A DNA stretch of 64,000 bases from Bacteroidota bacterium. Its GTDB lineage: Bacteria > Bacteroidota > Bacteroidia > Bacteroidales > F082. Made by a program: the position numbers and the translations under genes. The stretch spans positions 248,001 to 312,000 of the forward strand of contig JAHJTC010000004.1 in the NCBI GenBank assembly GCA_018830105.1, written 5' to 3'. Position 1 is the first letter of the stretch, and each line of letters begins with the position of its first letter. Under the pieces are notes generated by a model, which saw only the letters and a program-made list of their open reading frames with translations, had not been told where the DNA came from and did no database searches. This document shows positions 27,501-35,669 of this stretch, in pieces.

Positions 27501-28593
27501 CAACAGCGTAGAAACTTTGTATAACTCACTGCTCGATGACGGCAATACACAGGCCGAAATTGCAAGCCTGCAAGCCGCAACACCTGCTGATATGTGGACA
27601 CTTCGCAGTAAACTGCTTGGCACGTCGCCGCATCTTTCAGATGAGGTATTGAAACAAATGACCGACAGGTCTGATGTGTTTCCCGATGCCGTGCAGTTTG
27701 AGGTATTGGCATCCAATCCCGAGGAATTGCGCAAAGAAGAGTTGATGAGCTACCTGGAGCAAAAAAGCGATCCGCTCCCTGAGTATATGCTTGAAATACT
27801 CGGACAGGTGGCTACAGGATCCTCCTACAAATCGGTGCTGCAGAGCCAGATGTCATACTACCAGGAGAAATACGTAAAGTCAGCACAGCGTATCATACGT
27901 AGTTTGCTTTTCGACAGCATTACCGACTACAACCAACTCAGGCAATGGTACGACAATATAGGCGGTTACCAAATGGATTTACAAATTGTGAATACCTGGA
28001 TAGCCGAAGGAGCCTATGATGTGGCACTTGATTTTGCCGAAGTATTGCCTGCCATGCACCAGCTGGAAGGAGATCAGCTGGCAGCACATGAAGAATACAT
28101 GAGTCTGTTGGAAATGTCTGTTGACCTGGAGCAACAAAACCGGAACATTAGGCAACTGACTGCACAGGAACTGGCCATGATCAGCTCGCTGGCCCAAACC
28201 GCAAGTCCTCATGCCCAAAGCAAAGCCAGGGCAATGCTTGAATATGCCTACGGTGAGCATTATTTTGAATGCCCTGATGTACCCGAATCGGTTGTCCTTA
28301 AATCAACTAAACCCATTTCTGCCGACAAGCTGGCCGATGCTATGGGTCTGCAACTCAAAGCTGAACCAAATCCAGCAGCTGATTGGGCACAGTTTAGTTG
28401 GCAATTGCCCGGTGATGCCGGACATGCTATACTGGAAATTTATGATGGTATGGGTAGGCTTTTGCAAAGCATCCAGCTTCAAGGCAATCAGGGTACTCAT
28501 TTGCTTGATACCCGCAAGTTGCCTGCTGGAATCTACAGTTGTGTGCTAAAGACAGCCGGCATGCAAAAAACTGTTAAGTTAGTTATCCATTAG
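24517..28593 (+). CDS. Large secreted mosaic protein with T9SS sorting domain
   Basis: A 1358-aa protein with a signal peptide (cleavage near YAAFPQ at ~24). Residues ~25-390 resemble a beta-propeller built from ~45-residue strands. Residues ~395-480 look like a SprB-type repeat (an acidic CPDYYDGRAEIFVSGGVPF start and a LTAGNYEYTITDN end). Residues ~500-960 show short beta turns and NTLFISNSTGIYATN-like runs suggestive of a right-handed parallel beta-helix. Residues ~990-1260 are alpha-helical with no known match. A type A sorting domain closes the protein (PNPAADWAQFSW, IYDGMGRLLQS, LPAGIYSCVLKT). It is probably exposed on or released from the cell surface. The 3' ~220 bp are nearly identical to the end of the next gene. 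Confidence 0.85.
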   Translation: MKNLKQNLILVVILLFVQYAAFPQMYGSWIVPAGYHGTSTSDAYQLNFTELGITEDALVSLINSNQVISAGAYNENYDRVFYVIDNLFYDDFNTPQEWPRYNDGFMPEFQIIPCPGHSDKYIMVTMKGSYHEYNTFAYYNVTVNESDEFVISDEIEISNFDFTYGGFSIANEYNNSRHLYAIIQGQDGNGQAGLYRYLITASGVSDETLLFSSLDTELSDEDFDAYNFEITTNANGNAYAWIDGEYGSDLNNDEIITINGNTTQVFSLNYGRIGGIEFSKFEENILYASCTERGIVKLNFVTGQVSDVYVPSTPNYSRTYLQTAPDGHIYAVSNDGKKLGRILQYGANVGTFQADVFQFPDNRAVTTYKTFEDLKYYILPENERVHTPLDVQVTTEPESCPDYYDGRAEIFVSGGVPFDDEDAPYLISTNPTANWQWDVDDFCFYNYELTAGNYEYTITDNATPEANTVTGTFVIELDNSHFSFPDTYFEVTEDKSLPDEEYIYNFYTFEKGIHIYNGATLTINNSEYEFGPDASIIIEPGAKLIVNNTILTNSKYCAPDFKLWKGIEVRGNSEESQLPEYINPEWVYHQGRLSLQDAVISFAETAITVAKRYAAGELDWSSGGGIVVAQGSQFINNPAAVVFIPYRNSNLSHFTDCSYSLNNEYISGNTFFKHIDLNQINDVRFKNCSFSVMPLPDVSPYNQGIAAYNSSFRVLPECEPETIPCPDENLLPSLFTGFYRAVGVYNDGLRKTTHFEVDNTLFISNSTGIYATNTDGAVMTDNTFEIGYNNTDCEKCGKSGALGIDLLASVNFVIENNGFSRHSAAQPGDYVGIRVTNCPSVDDDIYRNQFNGLSVGNMAVGVNRSTSTDDRTGVSYQCNENMLNDIDFWVKDFSKESRIRGNVGEQLLASGNTLTDPAFATIQFLNDYTQYINYYYVDLDNQPLTEYTDIYVVPILASNPNPCLPEHGSGGGGISLSDAEKTALELEYADGLADYNSVETLYNSLLDDGNTQAEIASLQAATPADMWTLRSKLLGTSPHLSDEVLKQMTDRSDVFPDAVQFEVLASNPEELRKEELMSYLEQKSDPLPEYMLEILGQVATGSSYKSVLQSQMSYYQEKYVKSAQRIIRSLLFDSITDYNQLRQWYDNIGGYQMDLQIVNTWIAEGAYDVALDFAEVLPAMHQLEGDQLAAHEEYMSLLEMSVDLEQQNRNIRQLTAQELAMISSLAQTASPHAQSKARAMLEYAYGEHYFECPDVPESVVLKSTKPISADKLADAMGLQLKAEPNPAADWAQFSWQLPGDAGHAILEIYDGMGRLLQSIQLQGNQGTHLLDTRKLPAGIYSCVLKTAGMQKTVKLVIH

Positions 28594-28720
28594 ATTTCAC
28601 AGTTTCCCGCTATGCCTTAGCATAGCGGGAAACATTATTAATAAAAAGATGAAAGACTATAAAATCTTCCTATTTATATCTATCTTCTTTCTGATTATTT
28701 TCCTTAGCAGTAATGCTTTG
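28375..28720 (+). repeat. Direct repeat copy 1: sorting domain, hairpin and next gene start
   Basis: This stretch matches 30353-30698 at a constant offset of 1978 bp with only a handful of mismatches. It covers the T9SS domain of the 1358-aa gene, the intergenic hairpin and the signal-peptide codons of the following gene. See the matching copy and the finding on domain swapping. Confidence 0.9.
28603..28632. terminator. Perfect 13-bp hairpin between T9SS genes, first copy
   Basis: Arms TTTCCCGCTATGC and GCATAGCGGGAAA with loop CTTA, beginning 9 bases after the stop of the 1358-aa gene and ending 16 bases before the next ATG. No U-tract follows, so it may stabilise or partly terminate the message rather than act as a full intrinsic terminator. 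Confidence 0.6.
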
Positions 28721-30571
28721 CATGCCCAGGATAACTGGCAGATCAGCTGGCAGCAATGCCATTACAGCATAGATGATTCGGAGGTAGCAGTAGCGGTATG
28801 TAGCACGCCAGTAGGGTTTATGATTTTAGGTGATGTAGATTATGCTGAATCAGAAAAAAAAGATGATGTCGTTGTTTATCATGTCGATAAAAAGGGTGTA
28901 TTGCTATGGAAGCGGACTTTTGGTGGTTCAGAATATGAGTATTCAGGTGACATACTTGCACATCCTAATGGGTTTTATTACTTGAGTATCGCTACTTATT
29001 CCAATGATGGAGATGTGCAATCGGGTAACCATGGTTCTGGAGATCGTTGGATCGTAAAAATCGACATCGAGGGCAATATCATCTGGGAACGCTGTTATGG
29101 TGGCCGCAGGGATGACTACCCCGGCCGACTGAAATTGCTAAGTGACAACAATATTCTTGTTTATAGTGCTACATTTTCTGGTGATGGGGATGTTCCGGTC
29201 AACTATGGAGCCCTTGATAATTGGTTATTGATTATCAATCCTGATGGAGAAATACTACAAAGTCGTGTATTTGGCAATATTGGGCAGAACAATATCTTTG
29301 ACATCACCGAAACCCGTGATGGAGGTTTTTTCTTTGCCACCAAGGCTTCAGAGGTGGAAGGAATGGTTGAAGGAGATTATCACGGTGGGCAAGACGATGT
29401 TTGGGCTGTAAAGCTGGATGCCGGGCTGGAAATTGAATGGCAAAAGTTGTATGGCGGAAGCGGGTCAGACTATGGAATGCAAGGGGTGATTGAACTGGAT
29501 AATGGTTATATCTTCCTGGCTTTGACGAAATCGCCTAACGATGGGGATGTATGGGGCTATCACTATGGCGATAAGCCTGATATCTGGGTGGTAAGGATCG
29601 ACAGCATCGGAAACATCCTTTGGCAGAAGTGTCTGGGTGGTAGTAATTACGATTACCCGATGGCAGGTATATACCAAATGCAGGACAGCAGCTTTATGGT
29701 GGTGGCAGAGACGTGGTCATCAGACGGTGATGTGCAGGGTTATCATCATGGGGGGTCTTCAGGTAATAGCGCCTACGACATCTGGATGAGCCGCCTCTCA
29801 GCAGATGGCGAGCTGCTATGGAGCCGGTGTTTTGGAGGAGCCGGGTGGGAACGGCCTGCCTATAATGTGCTGCAATTGGCAGACGACAACTGGCTTATCG
29901 CTGCCGGAGCAAGCAAATACAAGCTTGCCGACAGCCTCCTGAGTGGCGATATGGCTTGCGTATCCGAAGAATATGGCAGACAAATATGGCTCTACAACTT
30001 CAAAGACTGCGCCAACTACATGCCTGCCATGCCCCAGCCACCTACAGGCCCGGATACGCTCTGCCATACTGTGGATAGCATCTCGGTTTATCAAATAGCC
30101 GGCGACAGCACGGCCTGGGGCTACCACTGGCTGCTTGAGCCCGCCGAAGCCGGCACAATCACCGCCGACAGCCTGCAGGCTATGGTAAAATGGAACACCA
30201 GCTACCAGGGGTCGGCACACATCAGCGCAGCAGCCTGGAACGATTGCGGAGAATCGGCATGGTCAACCGCCAAAACCACCATGGTTTACAGCTGTGTGGG
30301 CCTGCCCGAACAAAAGGATACAGAACTGGTGGTGGCTGTTTATCCCAACCCGGCAGCTGATTGGACGCAGTTTAGTTGGCAATTGCCCGGTGATGCCGGA
30401 CATGCTATACTGGAAATTTATGATGGTATGGGTAGGCTTTTGCAAAGCATCCAGCTTCAAGGCAATCAGGGTACTCATTTGCTTGATACCCGCAAGTTGC
30501 CTGCTGGTATCTACAGTTGTGTGCTAAAGACAGCCGGCATGCAAAAAACTGTTAAGTTAGTTATCCATTAG
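28649..30571 (+). CDS. Secreted repeat-propeller protein with PKD-like and T9SS domains
   Basis: A 640-aa protein with a signal peptide (cleavage after ALHAQ, ~27). Five to seven repeats of ~55 residues follow the pattern SxDGDVxGxHxG...DxWxVKxDxxGxIxWxxCxGG (for example YSNDGDVQSGNHG, TKSPNDGDVWGYHYG, WSSDGDVQGYHHGG), probably blades of a propeller (~28-450). A PKD-like Ig fold follows (~455-550: PTGPDTLCHTVDS, WNDCGESAWS), then a T9SS sorting domain that is practically identical to that of the gene upstream, not to that of its closest paralogue downstream. No enzymatic motif was seen. The adjacent paralogue and hairpins suggest recent tandem duplication. Confidence 0.85.
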   Translation: MKDYKIFLFISIFFLIIFLSSNALHAQDNWQISWQQCHYSIDDSEVAVAVCSTPVGFMILGDVDYAESEKKDDVVVYHVDKKGVLLWKRTFGGSEYEYSGDILAHPNGFYYLSIATYSNDGDVQSGNHGSGDRWIVKIDIEGNIIWERCYGGRRDDYPGRLKLLSDNNILVYSATFSGDGDVPVNYGALDNWLLIINPDGEILQSRVFGNIGQNNIFDITETRDGGFFFATKASEVEGMVEGDYHGGQDDVWAVKLDAGLEIEWQKLYGGSGSDYGMQGVIELDNGYIFLALTKSPNDGDVWGYHYGDKPDIWVVRIDSIGNILWQKCLGGSNYDYPMAGIYQMQDSSFMVVAETWSSDGDVQGYHHGGSSGNSAYDIWMSRLSADGELLWSRCFGGAGWERPAYNVLQLADDNWLIAAGASKYKLADSLLSGDMACVSEEYGRQIWLYNFKDCANYMPAMPQPPTGPDTLCHTVDSISVYQIAGDSTAWGYHWLLEPAEAGTITADSLQAMVKWNTSYQGSAHISAAAWNDCGESAWSTAKTTMVYSCVGLPEQKDTELVVAVYPNPAADWTQFSWQLPGDAGHAILEIYDGMGRLLQSIQLQGNQGTHLLDTRKLPAGIYSCVLKTAGMQKTVKLVIH

Positions 30572-30698
30572 ATTTCACAGTTTCCCGCTATGCTAAGGCA
30601 TAGCGGGAAACATTATTAATAAAAAAATGAAAGACTATAAAATCTTCCAATTTTTATCTATCTTCTTTCTGATTATTTTCCTTAGCAGTACTGCCTTA
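30353..30698 (+). repeat. Direct repeat copy 2: sorting domain, hairpin and next gene start
   Basis: Matches 28375-28720 (offset 1978 bp). Differences include two bases at the start, one silent change in LPAGIYS, the flipped hairpin loop and a few in the signal peptide. Its left edge falls at the PNPA codons of the sorting domain. Confidence 0.9.
30581..30610. terminator. Perfect 13-bp hairpin between T9SS genes, second copy
   Basis: The same arms as the hairpin at 28603-28632, but the loop reads TAAG instead of CTTA, which is its reverse complement. It ends 16 bases before the ATG at 30627. Confidence 0.6.
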
Positions 30699-32528
30699 CA
30701 TGCCCAGGACAACTGGCAAATCAGCTGGCAACAGTGTTATGGAAGCGAATGGGATGAAGAAGCAGTTGCAATAACAGAAACACCTCAGGGATATCTTGTG
30801 CTGGCAAGAATTTACAATGTTGACCCCAATTTTGATTATTTTCGTGATGTGATTGTATATCATATTGATAGAAAAGGCAATCTTTTATGGAAGCGTATTT
30901 ATGGTGGATCATATGAAGAGTTGGCCGGAGATATACTATCCGACAAGCAGGGTTATTACTACCTAAGTATTAAAACATATTCTAACGATGGCGATGTTCA
31001 GTCAGGAAACCACGGCGGTGGAGATCGTTGGATCGTAAAAATCGACATCGAGGGCAATATCCTCTGGGAACGCTGTTATGGTGGAAGCAGAGAAGAATAC
31101 GCTGCAAGACTAAAGCTGTTAAGCGATGGCAATATACTGGCTTATAGCGCTACATTTTCTGGTGATGGGGATGTGCCTGTTAACTATGGGGTCCTTGATA
31201 ATTGGTTGTTGATTATCAATCCTGAGGGAGAAATTTTACACAGCAGGGTTTACGGCAATAGGGATCAAAACAACATTTTTGATATCACCGAAACCCGTGA
31301 TGGAGGTTTTTTCTTTGCCTCCAAAGCCACCTTGGCTGAAGGCATGGTCGAAGGAAACCACCACGGAGGGCAATCCGATGTTTGGGCTGTAAAGCTGGAT
31401 GCCAAGCTGGAAATTGAATGGCAAAAGTTATACGGAGGAAGTGGATTAGACTATGGAAAGCAAGGGGTGATAGAACTGGATAATGGTTATATTTTCCTGG
31501 CTTCGACGAAATCGCCCAACGATGGGGATGTATGGGGCTATCATTATGGTGATAAGCCTGATATCTGGGTGGTAAGGATCGACAGCATCGGAAACATCCT
31601 TTGGCAGAAGTGTCTGGGCGGTAGTAATTACGATGACCCATCGGCAGGTATATACCAAATGCAGGACAACAGCTTTATGGTAGTAGCAGAAACGCGGTCA
31701 TCAGACGGTGATGTGCAGGGTTTTCATCCAGGTAGCTACGACATCTGGATGAGCCGCCTCTCAGCAGATGGCGAGCTGCTATGGAGCCGTTGTTTTGGAG
31801 GAGCCGGGTGGGAACAGCCTGCCGATAATGTGCTGCAACTGGCAGACGACAACTGGCTTATCGCTGCCGGAGCAAGCAAATACAAGCTTGCCGACAGCCT
31901 CCTGAGTGGCGATATGGCTTGCGTATCCGAAGAATATGGCAGACAAATCTGGCTCTACAACTTCAAAGACTGCACCCACTACATGCCTGCCACACCCCAG
32001 CCACCCACAGGCCCTGATACGCTCTGCCATACTGTGGATAGTACTTCGGTTTATCAAATAGCCGGCGACAGCACGGCCTGGGGCTACCACTGGCTGCTTG
32101 AGCCCGCCGAAGCCGGTATCCTCACTACCGATAGCTTGCAGGCGATGGTAAAATGGAACACCAGCTACCAGGGGCCGGCACACATCAGCGCAGCCGCCTG
32201 GAACGATTGCGGAGAATCGGCATGGTCAACTGCTAAAACCACCATGGTTTACAGCTGTGTGGGTCTGCCCGAACAAAAGGAAACAGGGCTGGCAGTGGCT
32301 GTTTATCCCAACCCCGCCAAAGACTACATCATTTTTGAAATGCAAGCGAATAAAATTACTGTATCAACACCTATGGAAATAATCGATATTTACGGCCGTA
32401 AAGTTGCCAGCCTGCCAATGGTGTCAGGCAAAGCCGTGCTTGATTTAAGGTCGTTCAGCAATGGAATTTACTTTTATCAGCTCAGCCATGAAGGCCGGCA
32501 CCAGGCAGGGAAATTTGTTGTGCGATAA
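30627..32528 (+). CDS. Paralogue of the preceding propeller protein, different T9SS domain
   Basis: A 633-aa protein with the same signal peptide, DGDV-type repeats and PKD-like domain as its neighbour, clearly homologous along the whole body up to VAVYPNPA. After this motif the sorting domain is different: KDYIIFEMQANKITVST, IDIYGRKVASL and FSNGIYFYQLS, ending KFVVR. This is probably the ancestral arrangement, with the neighbour having gained its sorting domain from the gene further upstream. The last 32 coding bases reappear inside the third unit of the repeat array downstream (32769-32800). The function is unknown; it is likely a surface or secreted binding protein. Confidence 0.85.
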   Translation: MKDYKIFQFLSIFFLIIFLSSTALHAQDNWQISWQQCYGSEWDEEAVAITETPQGYLVLARIYNVDPNFDYFRDVIVYHIDRKGNLLWKRIYGGSYEELAGDILSDKQGYYYLSIKTYSNDGDVQSGNHGGGDRWIVKIDIEGNILWERCYGGSREEYAARLKLLSDGNILAYSATFSGDGDVPVNYGVLDNWLLIINPEGEILHSRVYGNRDQNNIFDITETRDGGFFFASKATLAEGMVEGNHHGGQSDVWAVKLDAKLEIEWQKLYGGSGLDYGKQGVIELDNGYIFLASTKSPNDGDVWGYHYGDKPDIWVVRIDSIGNILWQKCLGGSNYDDPSAGIYQMQDNSFMVVAETRSSDGDVQGFHPGSYDIWMSRLSADGELLWSRCFGGAGWEQPADNVLQLADDNWLIAAGASKYKLADSLLSGDMACVSEEYGRQIWLYNFKDCTHYMPATPQPPTGPDTLCHTVDSTSVYQIAGDSTAWGYHWLLEPAEAGILTTDSLQAMVKWNTSYQGPAHISAAAWNDCGESAWSTAKTTMVYSCVGLPEQKETGLAVAVYPNPAKDYIIFEMQANKITVSTPMEIIDIYGRKVASLPMVSGKAVLDLRSFSNGIYFYQLSHEGRHQAGKFVVR

Positions 32529-32960
32529 GAAAAACTAAAATGAAAGAAAGGAGTTTTAAATGGAAATTATACGGACACGGATCACAGATCCGCGCCAGCT
32601 GGGGGCGATAAGAAAAACGAAAATGAACGAAAGGAATTTTAAATGGAAATTATACGGACACGGATCACAGATCCGCGCCAGCTGGGGGCGATAAGAAAAA
32701 CGAAAATGAACGAAAGGAGTTTTAAATGGAAATTATACGGACACGGATCACAGATCCGCGCCAGCTGGGGCCGGCACCAGGCAGGGAAATTTGTTGTGCG
32801 GTAAGAAAAACGAAAATGAACGAAAGGAGTTTTAAATGGAAATTATACGGACACGGATCACAGATCCGCGCCAGCTGGGGGATAAGAAAAACCAAACGGA
32901 ACTGGATGAAAGTATTTTTTAAAGGACAATGTATGGGCACGGATCTGCGCCAGCCTGGGT
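32524..32960. repeat. REP-like tandem repeat array
   Basis: Four near-identical units begin at 32524, 32607, 32690 and 32800 (lengths 83, 83, 110 and 81 bp), with a decayed fifth to 32960. Each contains GATAAGAAAAAC, an A-rich AAATGAACGAAAGGAGTTTT part and the inverted repeat CGGATC-ACA-GATCCG followed by CGCCAGCTGGGG. The array begins on the stop codon of the 633-aa gene, and the third unit also carries that gene's last 32 coding bases. The hairpin-plus-tail form recalls bacterial REP sequences. Small frames inside it (such as 32726-32974) are not genes. There are no unique spacers, so it is not CRISPR. Confidence 0.85.
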
Positions 32961-33000
32961 CTGCTTCGAAATAATCAGGCAACGGATTGCTGCTCAATAG
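32961..33000 (+). pseudogene. Duplicate of the rlmB 3' end
   Basis: Bases 32961-32993 match rlmB 23962-23994 at 31 of 33 positions. In the rlmB frame the fragment reads CFEIIRQRIAAQ and a stop, against CFEIVRQRIAAGL and a stop in the intact gene. The retained frame and stop suggest it derives from a functional allele. Some weaker similarity (GGCC-TAAG) continues past the stop. It marks the right edge of the accessory block. Confidence 0.75.
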
Positions 33001-33062
33001 CCGCTGATTGGCCTAAGTGGTTTAAGACCAACGATCTTTTGGGTTGGGGAATAAACAAAGAA

Positions 33063-33088
33063 AGTCCTGACGAAAAATCGCCAGGACT
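33063..33088 (-). terminator. Terminator of rplS
   Basis: Stem AGTCCTGRCG paired with CGYCAGGACT (10 bp, one G-U pair in the leftward transcript), loop of six A/T bases, then TTCTTTGTTT in the direction of rplS transcription. Confidence 0.75.
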
Positions 33089-33110
33089 CTTAAAACAACC
33101 AAAAATATTT

Positions 33111-33464
33111 TTAGCGGCGTGCTTCTTTAATTCTTGCTTTCTTGCCACGGAGTGCACGCAAATAGAAAATTCGAGCTCTTCTAACGGCTCCTTTTTTATT
33201 CACTTCAATTTCTTGAATGAAAGGTGAGGCAACAGGAAAAATTCTTTCTACTCCAATATTATTCGATATTTTTCTTACCGTGAAAGTTTCTGTAGGGCCT
33301 TGGCCAACACGTTGCAATACAACACCCTGAAACTTCTGGAGGCGCTCTTTATTTCCTTCAATGATTTTATAGGTAACAGTAATGGTATCACCAGCACTAA
33401 ATACTGGAAGTTCTTTCATGGTTACCTGATCTTCTACAAACTGTATTAAGGCGTTCTTGCTCAT
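33111..33464 (-). CDS. rplS: 50S ribosomal protein L19
   Basis: A 117-aa protein starting [13 protein letters not shown] (33464), the usual family length; the longer start at 33494 adds ten unconserved residues. The conserved L19 pattern is plain: [49 protein letters not shown] and the C-terminal [21 protein letters not shown]19 sits at the 30S-50S interface of the ribosome. trmD lies upstream on the same strand with 78 bp between them, in the common trmD-rplS order, but a separate promoter stands in that gap. Confidence 0.98.
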   Translation of the reverse strand: MSKNALIQFVEDQVTMKELPVFSAGDTITVTYKIIEGNKERLQKFQGVVLQRVGQGPTETFTVRKISNNIGVERIFPVASPFIQEIEVNKKGAVRRARIFYLRALRGKKARIKEARR

Positions 33465-33508
33465 TTTTAGATAGATATTATTAGATGTGCACAACTCAAA
33501 AATGAGTG

Positions 33509-33516
33509 CAAATATA
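33509..33516 (-). promoter_or_regulatory. -7 element TATATTTG for rplS
   Basis: A minus-strand TATATTTG, a perfect match, 45 bases upstream of the rplS ATG at 33464 and between trmD and rplS. Confidence 0.6.
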
Positions 33517-33542
33517 CAAAATTATTAAGAACACCCAAGCGA

Positions 33543-34238
33543 TCACTTATTTTTTTTAAGCTTGTCGAAGAATTCAGGACGTCGGATTGATGTCCTGCTC
33601 AGGGATTGATCTAATTTCCAGGCCGCAATTTTTGATTCATTTCCGGATAACAATATTTCGGGAACGTCCCATCCTTTATAGGATCTGGGTCGGGTATAAC
33701 TGGGTGGCGAAACCAATCCATCCTGAAAGGAATCGGAGAGGGCAGAGGTTTCGTCGTTCAGCACGCCCGGAATTAGTCGTACGATACTATCCGTCAATAC
33801 GGCAGCAGCAAGCTCGCCACCAGAAAGGACATAGTTGCCAATCGAAATTTCCATTGTGATCAAATGCTCCCGTATGCGTTCGTCAATGCCTTTGTAATGG
33901 CCACACAGCAAAATCAGGTTTTTTCGCAGAGACAATTTATTGCTTAGGTCCTGATCAAGCAACAATCCATCGGGACTCATATAAATGATTTCGTCATATT
34001 GCCGTTTTTCCTTTAAAGCTGAAATACAACGGTCAACAGGTTCAATCAACATCACCATTCCGGCTCCACCTGCGAAAGCATAGTCATCAACCTTTTTGTG
34101 CCTGTCGGTTGCGTAGTCTCTTAAATTATGAAGCTGAATAGCAATGTGTTGTTTCTCAATAGCCCGCTTAATGATGGATACGGAAAATGGCCCCTGAAAC
34201 ATTTCAGGAAAAATGGTGATTATATCGATATGCATCAT
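33543..34238 (-). CDS. trmD: tRNA (guanine37-N1)-methyltransferase TrmD
   Basis: A 231-aa SPOUT methyltransferase with the standard N-terminus [12 protein letters not shown]. The start is either of two adjacent ATGs, 34238 or 34235. The AdoMet-binding trefoil knot is visible as [15 protein letters not shown] and [28 protein letters not shown]. The C-terminal domain contains [23 protein letters not shown]. TrmD forms m1G37 in tRNAs and prevents frameshifting. The start overlaps the stop of the aldehyde dehydrogenase gene, so that gene, trmD and rplS are read in series. Confidence 0.97.
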   Translation of the reverse strand: MMHIDIITIFPEMFQGPFSVSIIKRAIEKQHIAIQLHNLRDYATDRHKKVDDYAFAGGAGMVMLIEPVDRCISALKEKRQYDEIIYMSPDGLLLDQDLSNKLSLRKNLILLCGHYKGIDERIREHLITMEISIGNYVLSGGELAAAVLTDSIVRLIPGVLNDETSALSDSFQDGLVSPPSYTRPRSYKGWDVPEILLSGNESKIAAWKLDQSLSRTSIRRPEFFDKLKKNK

Positions 34239-35596
34239 TGTATCCAGGTGGTTTTAATATTGGTGAATTCAATCATTCCAAAATGGGCTAGCTCACGCCC
34301 GTAACCGGATTTTTTTGTGCCGCCAAAAGGCAACCTGGGATCTGATTTGGTAATGCTGTTTACGAAAACTGCTCCAACATCAAGCCGGCTGGCCACGTAT
34401 TTTGCTTTAGCAGGATCGCTGGTCCAAACACTTGCACCTAATCCATAGGCTGTGTCATTTGCTATTTTGATTGCTTCGTCCGCTGTATCAAAGGGAATGA
34501 CTACCGCGACAGGGCCAAAGGTTTCTTCCCGGAAAACGGGCATATCAAAACTGACATTGGTCAATAATGTGGGCACATAGCAGGCACTGTTTTTTTTCCA
34601 TTTTTCACCTCCTGTGACGACTGTAGCCCCCATTTTCACTGATTCTTTCACTTGCTGATCAAGCTGATCCAGCAGATCAGGCCTGGCCATGGGGCCTATT
34701 TGAGTAGTTGAATCCAAAGGATCACCAATTAAAAGAGCTACCAAAGCGGTTTTTTGATGTTGAACAAATTCTTCAAAAATACTGCGCTCTACCAGAAAAC
34801 GCTTCGCTGCAATGCAAACCTGACCTGCATTTATCATTCTGGAGCTGGTTGCAGCCTCGCAACATGCTGCAAGTCCGGCATCTGCAAAGGCGATTAAGGG
34901 ATCAGAGCCTCCAAGTTCCATTACCGACTTTTTGAGGTATTTGCCAGCCAACGAGGCCACAGCAGCACCCGCGTTGGCGCTGCCAGTTATTGTTACACCA
35001 TGAATATCAGGATGTTTAATAATCATCTCGGAGCGCTCAGCTTCAAGAATCACCACGCTAAACAACGATTGAGGAAAACCAGCTTCCAATAGCAGTTTTT
35101 CAATTGCCAGCGAACAACCGCTTACGTTAGGCGCATGTTTTAGCAGTACGGCATTACCGGCTAAAAGTGTGGGAATTGCAAAACGGAAAACCTGCCAAAA
35201 AGGAAAATTCCATGGCATTATGCCGAAAATTATTCCTTTTGGCTCATAACTTATCACGGATTCCTGTGCTTCTGTATGCACCAATTCGGGAGCCAGGTAT
35301 TTTTCGCCTTCATTACCATAATACTCACATAACCAGACACATTTTCTGATTTCAGCAACCGACTCGCTTATCGGCTTTCCCATTTCACTGGTAACCAAGC
35401 TGGCAAGTTCGTTTTCATGTTTTTTTAATAACCCTGCAAGTTTAATAACTGGTTTAGAGCGCTTTGCAAAAGAAAACAATCTCCACCTTTGGAAGGACTC
35501 TTGCTGCTCAGCGATGAGCTGATCTATTTTTTGGTCAGAAAATGACTCATATTCCCCTATGATCTTTTTGGTATAGGGATTTATACTTTTTATCAT
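34235..35596 (-). CDS. NAD(P)-dependent aldehyde dehydrogenase, succinate-semialdehyde type
   Basis: A 453-aa enzyme starting [18 protein letters not shown] (35596), the typical beginning of the succinate-semialdehyde dehydrogenase branch (Sad/YneI-like, ~455 aa); the start at 35629 adds eleven residues. Key sites seen are [33 protein letters not shown] (cofactor), ELGGSDPLI (catalytic Glu) and [11 protein letters not shown] (catalytic Cys), with [10 protein letters not shown] and [14 protein letters not shown] near the end. It oxidises an aldehyde, probably succinate semialdehyde, to the acid. Its 3' end overlaps trmD by a few bases; this link to tRNA modification is probably only transcriptional. 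Confidence 0.88.
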   Translation of the reverse strand: MIKSINPYTKKIIGEYESFSDQKIDQLIAEQQESFQRWRLFSFAKRSKPVIKLAGLLKKHENELASLVTSEMGKPISESVAEIRKCVWLCEYYGNEGEKYLAPELVHTEAQESVISYEPKGIIFGIMPWNFPFWQVFRFAIPTLLAGNAVLLKHAPNVSGCSLAIEKLLLEAGFPQSLFSVVILEAERSEMIIKHPDIHGVTITGSANAGAAVASLAGKYLKKSVMELGGSDPLIAFADAGLAACCEAATSSRMINAGQVCIAAKRFLVERSIFEEFVQHQKTALVALLIGDPLDSTTQIGPMARPDLLDQLDQQVKESVKMGATVVTGGEKWKKNSACYVPTLLTNVSFDMPVFREETFGPVAVVIPFDTADEAIKIANDTAYGLGASVWTSDPAKAKYVASRLDVGAVFVNSITKSDPRLPFGGTKKSGYGRELAHFGMIEFTNIKTTWIQ

Positions 35597-35669
35597 CTTT
35601 TTAATCTTGTTGACGACATCAATTTGCATACAAAATAACGGAATATCTGCTTACTGTCAAAAAAACAGA

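Noticed and set aside
32524-32960. CRISPR-like appearance of the repeated units
   Set aside because: Units are contiguous and nearly identical over their whole length, with no unique spacers and no cas genes.
32726-32974. 82-aa plus-strand open frame and its minus-strand partner in the repeat array
   Set aside because: They are made entirely of repeat units and read the same DNA in different frames; no family resemblance.
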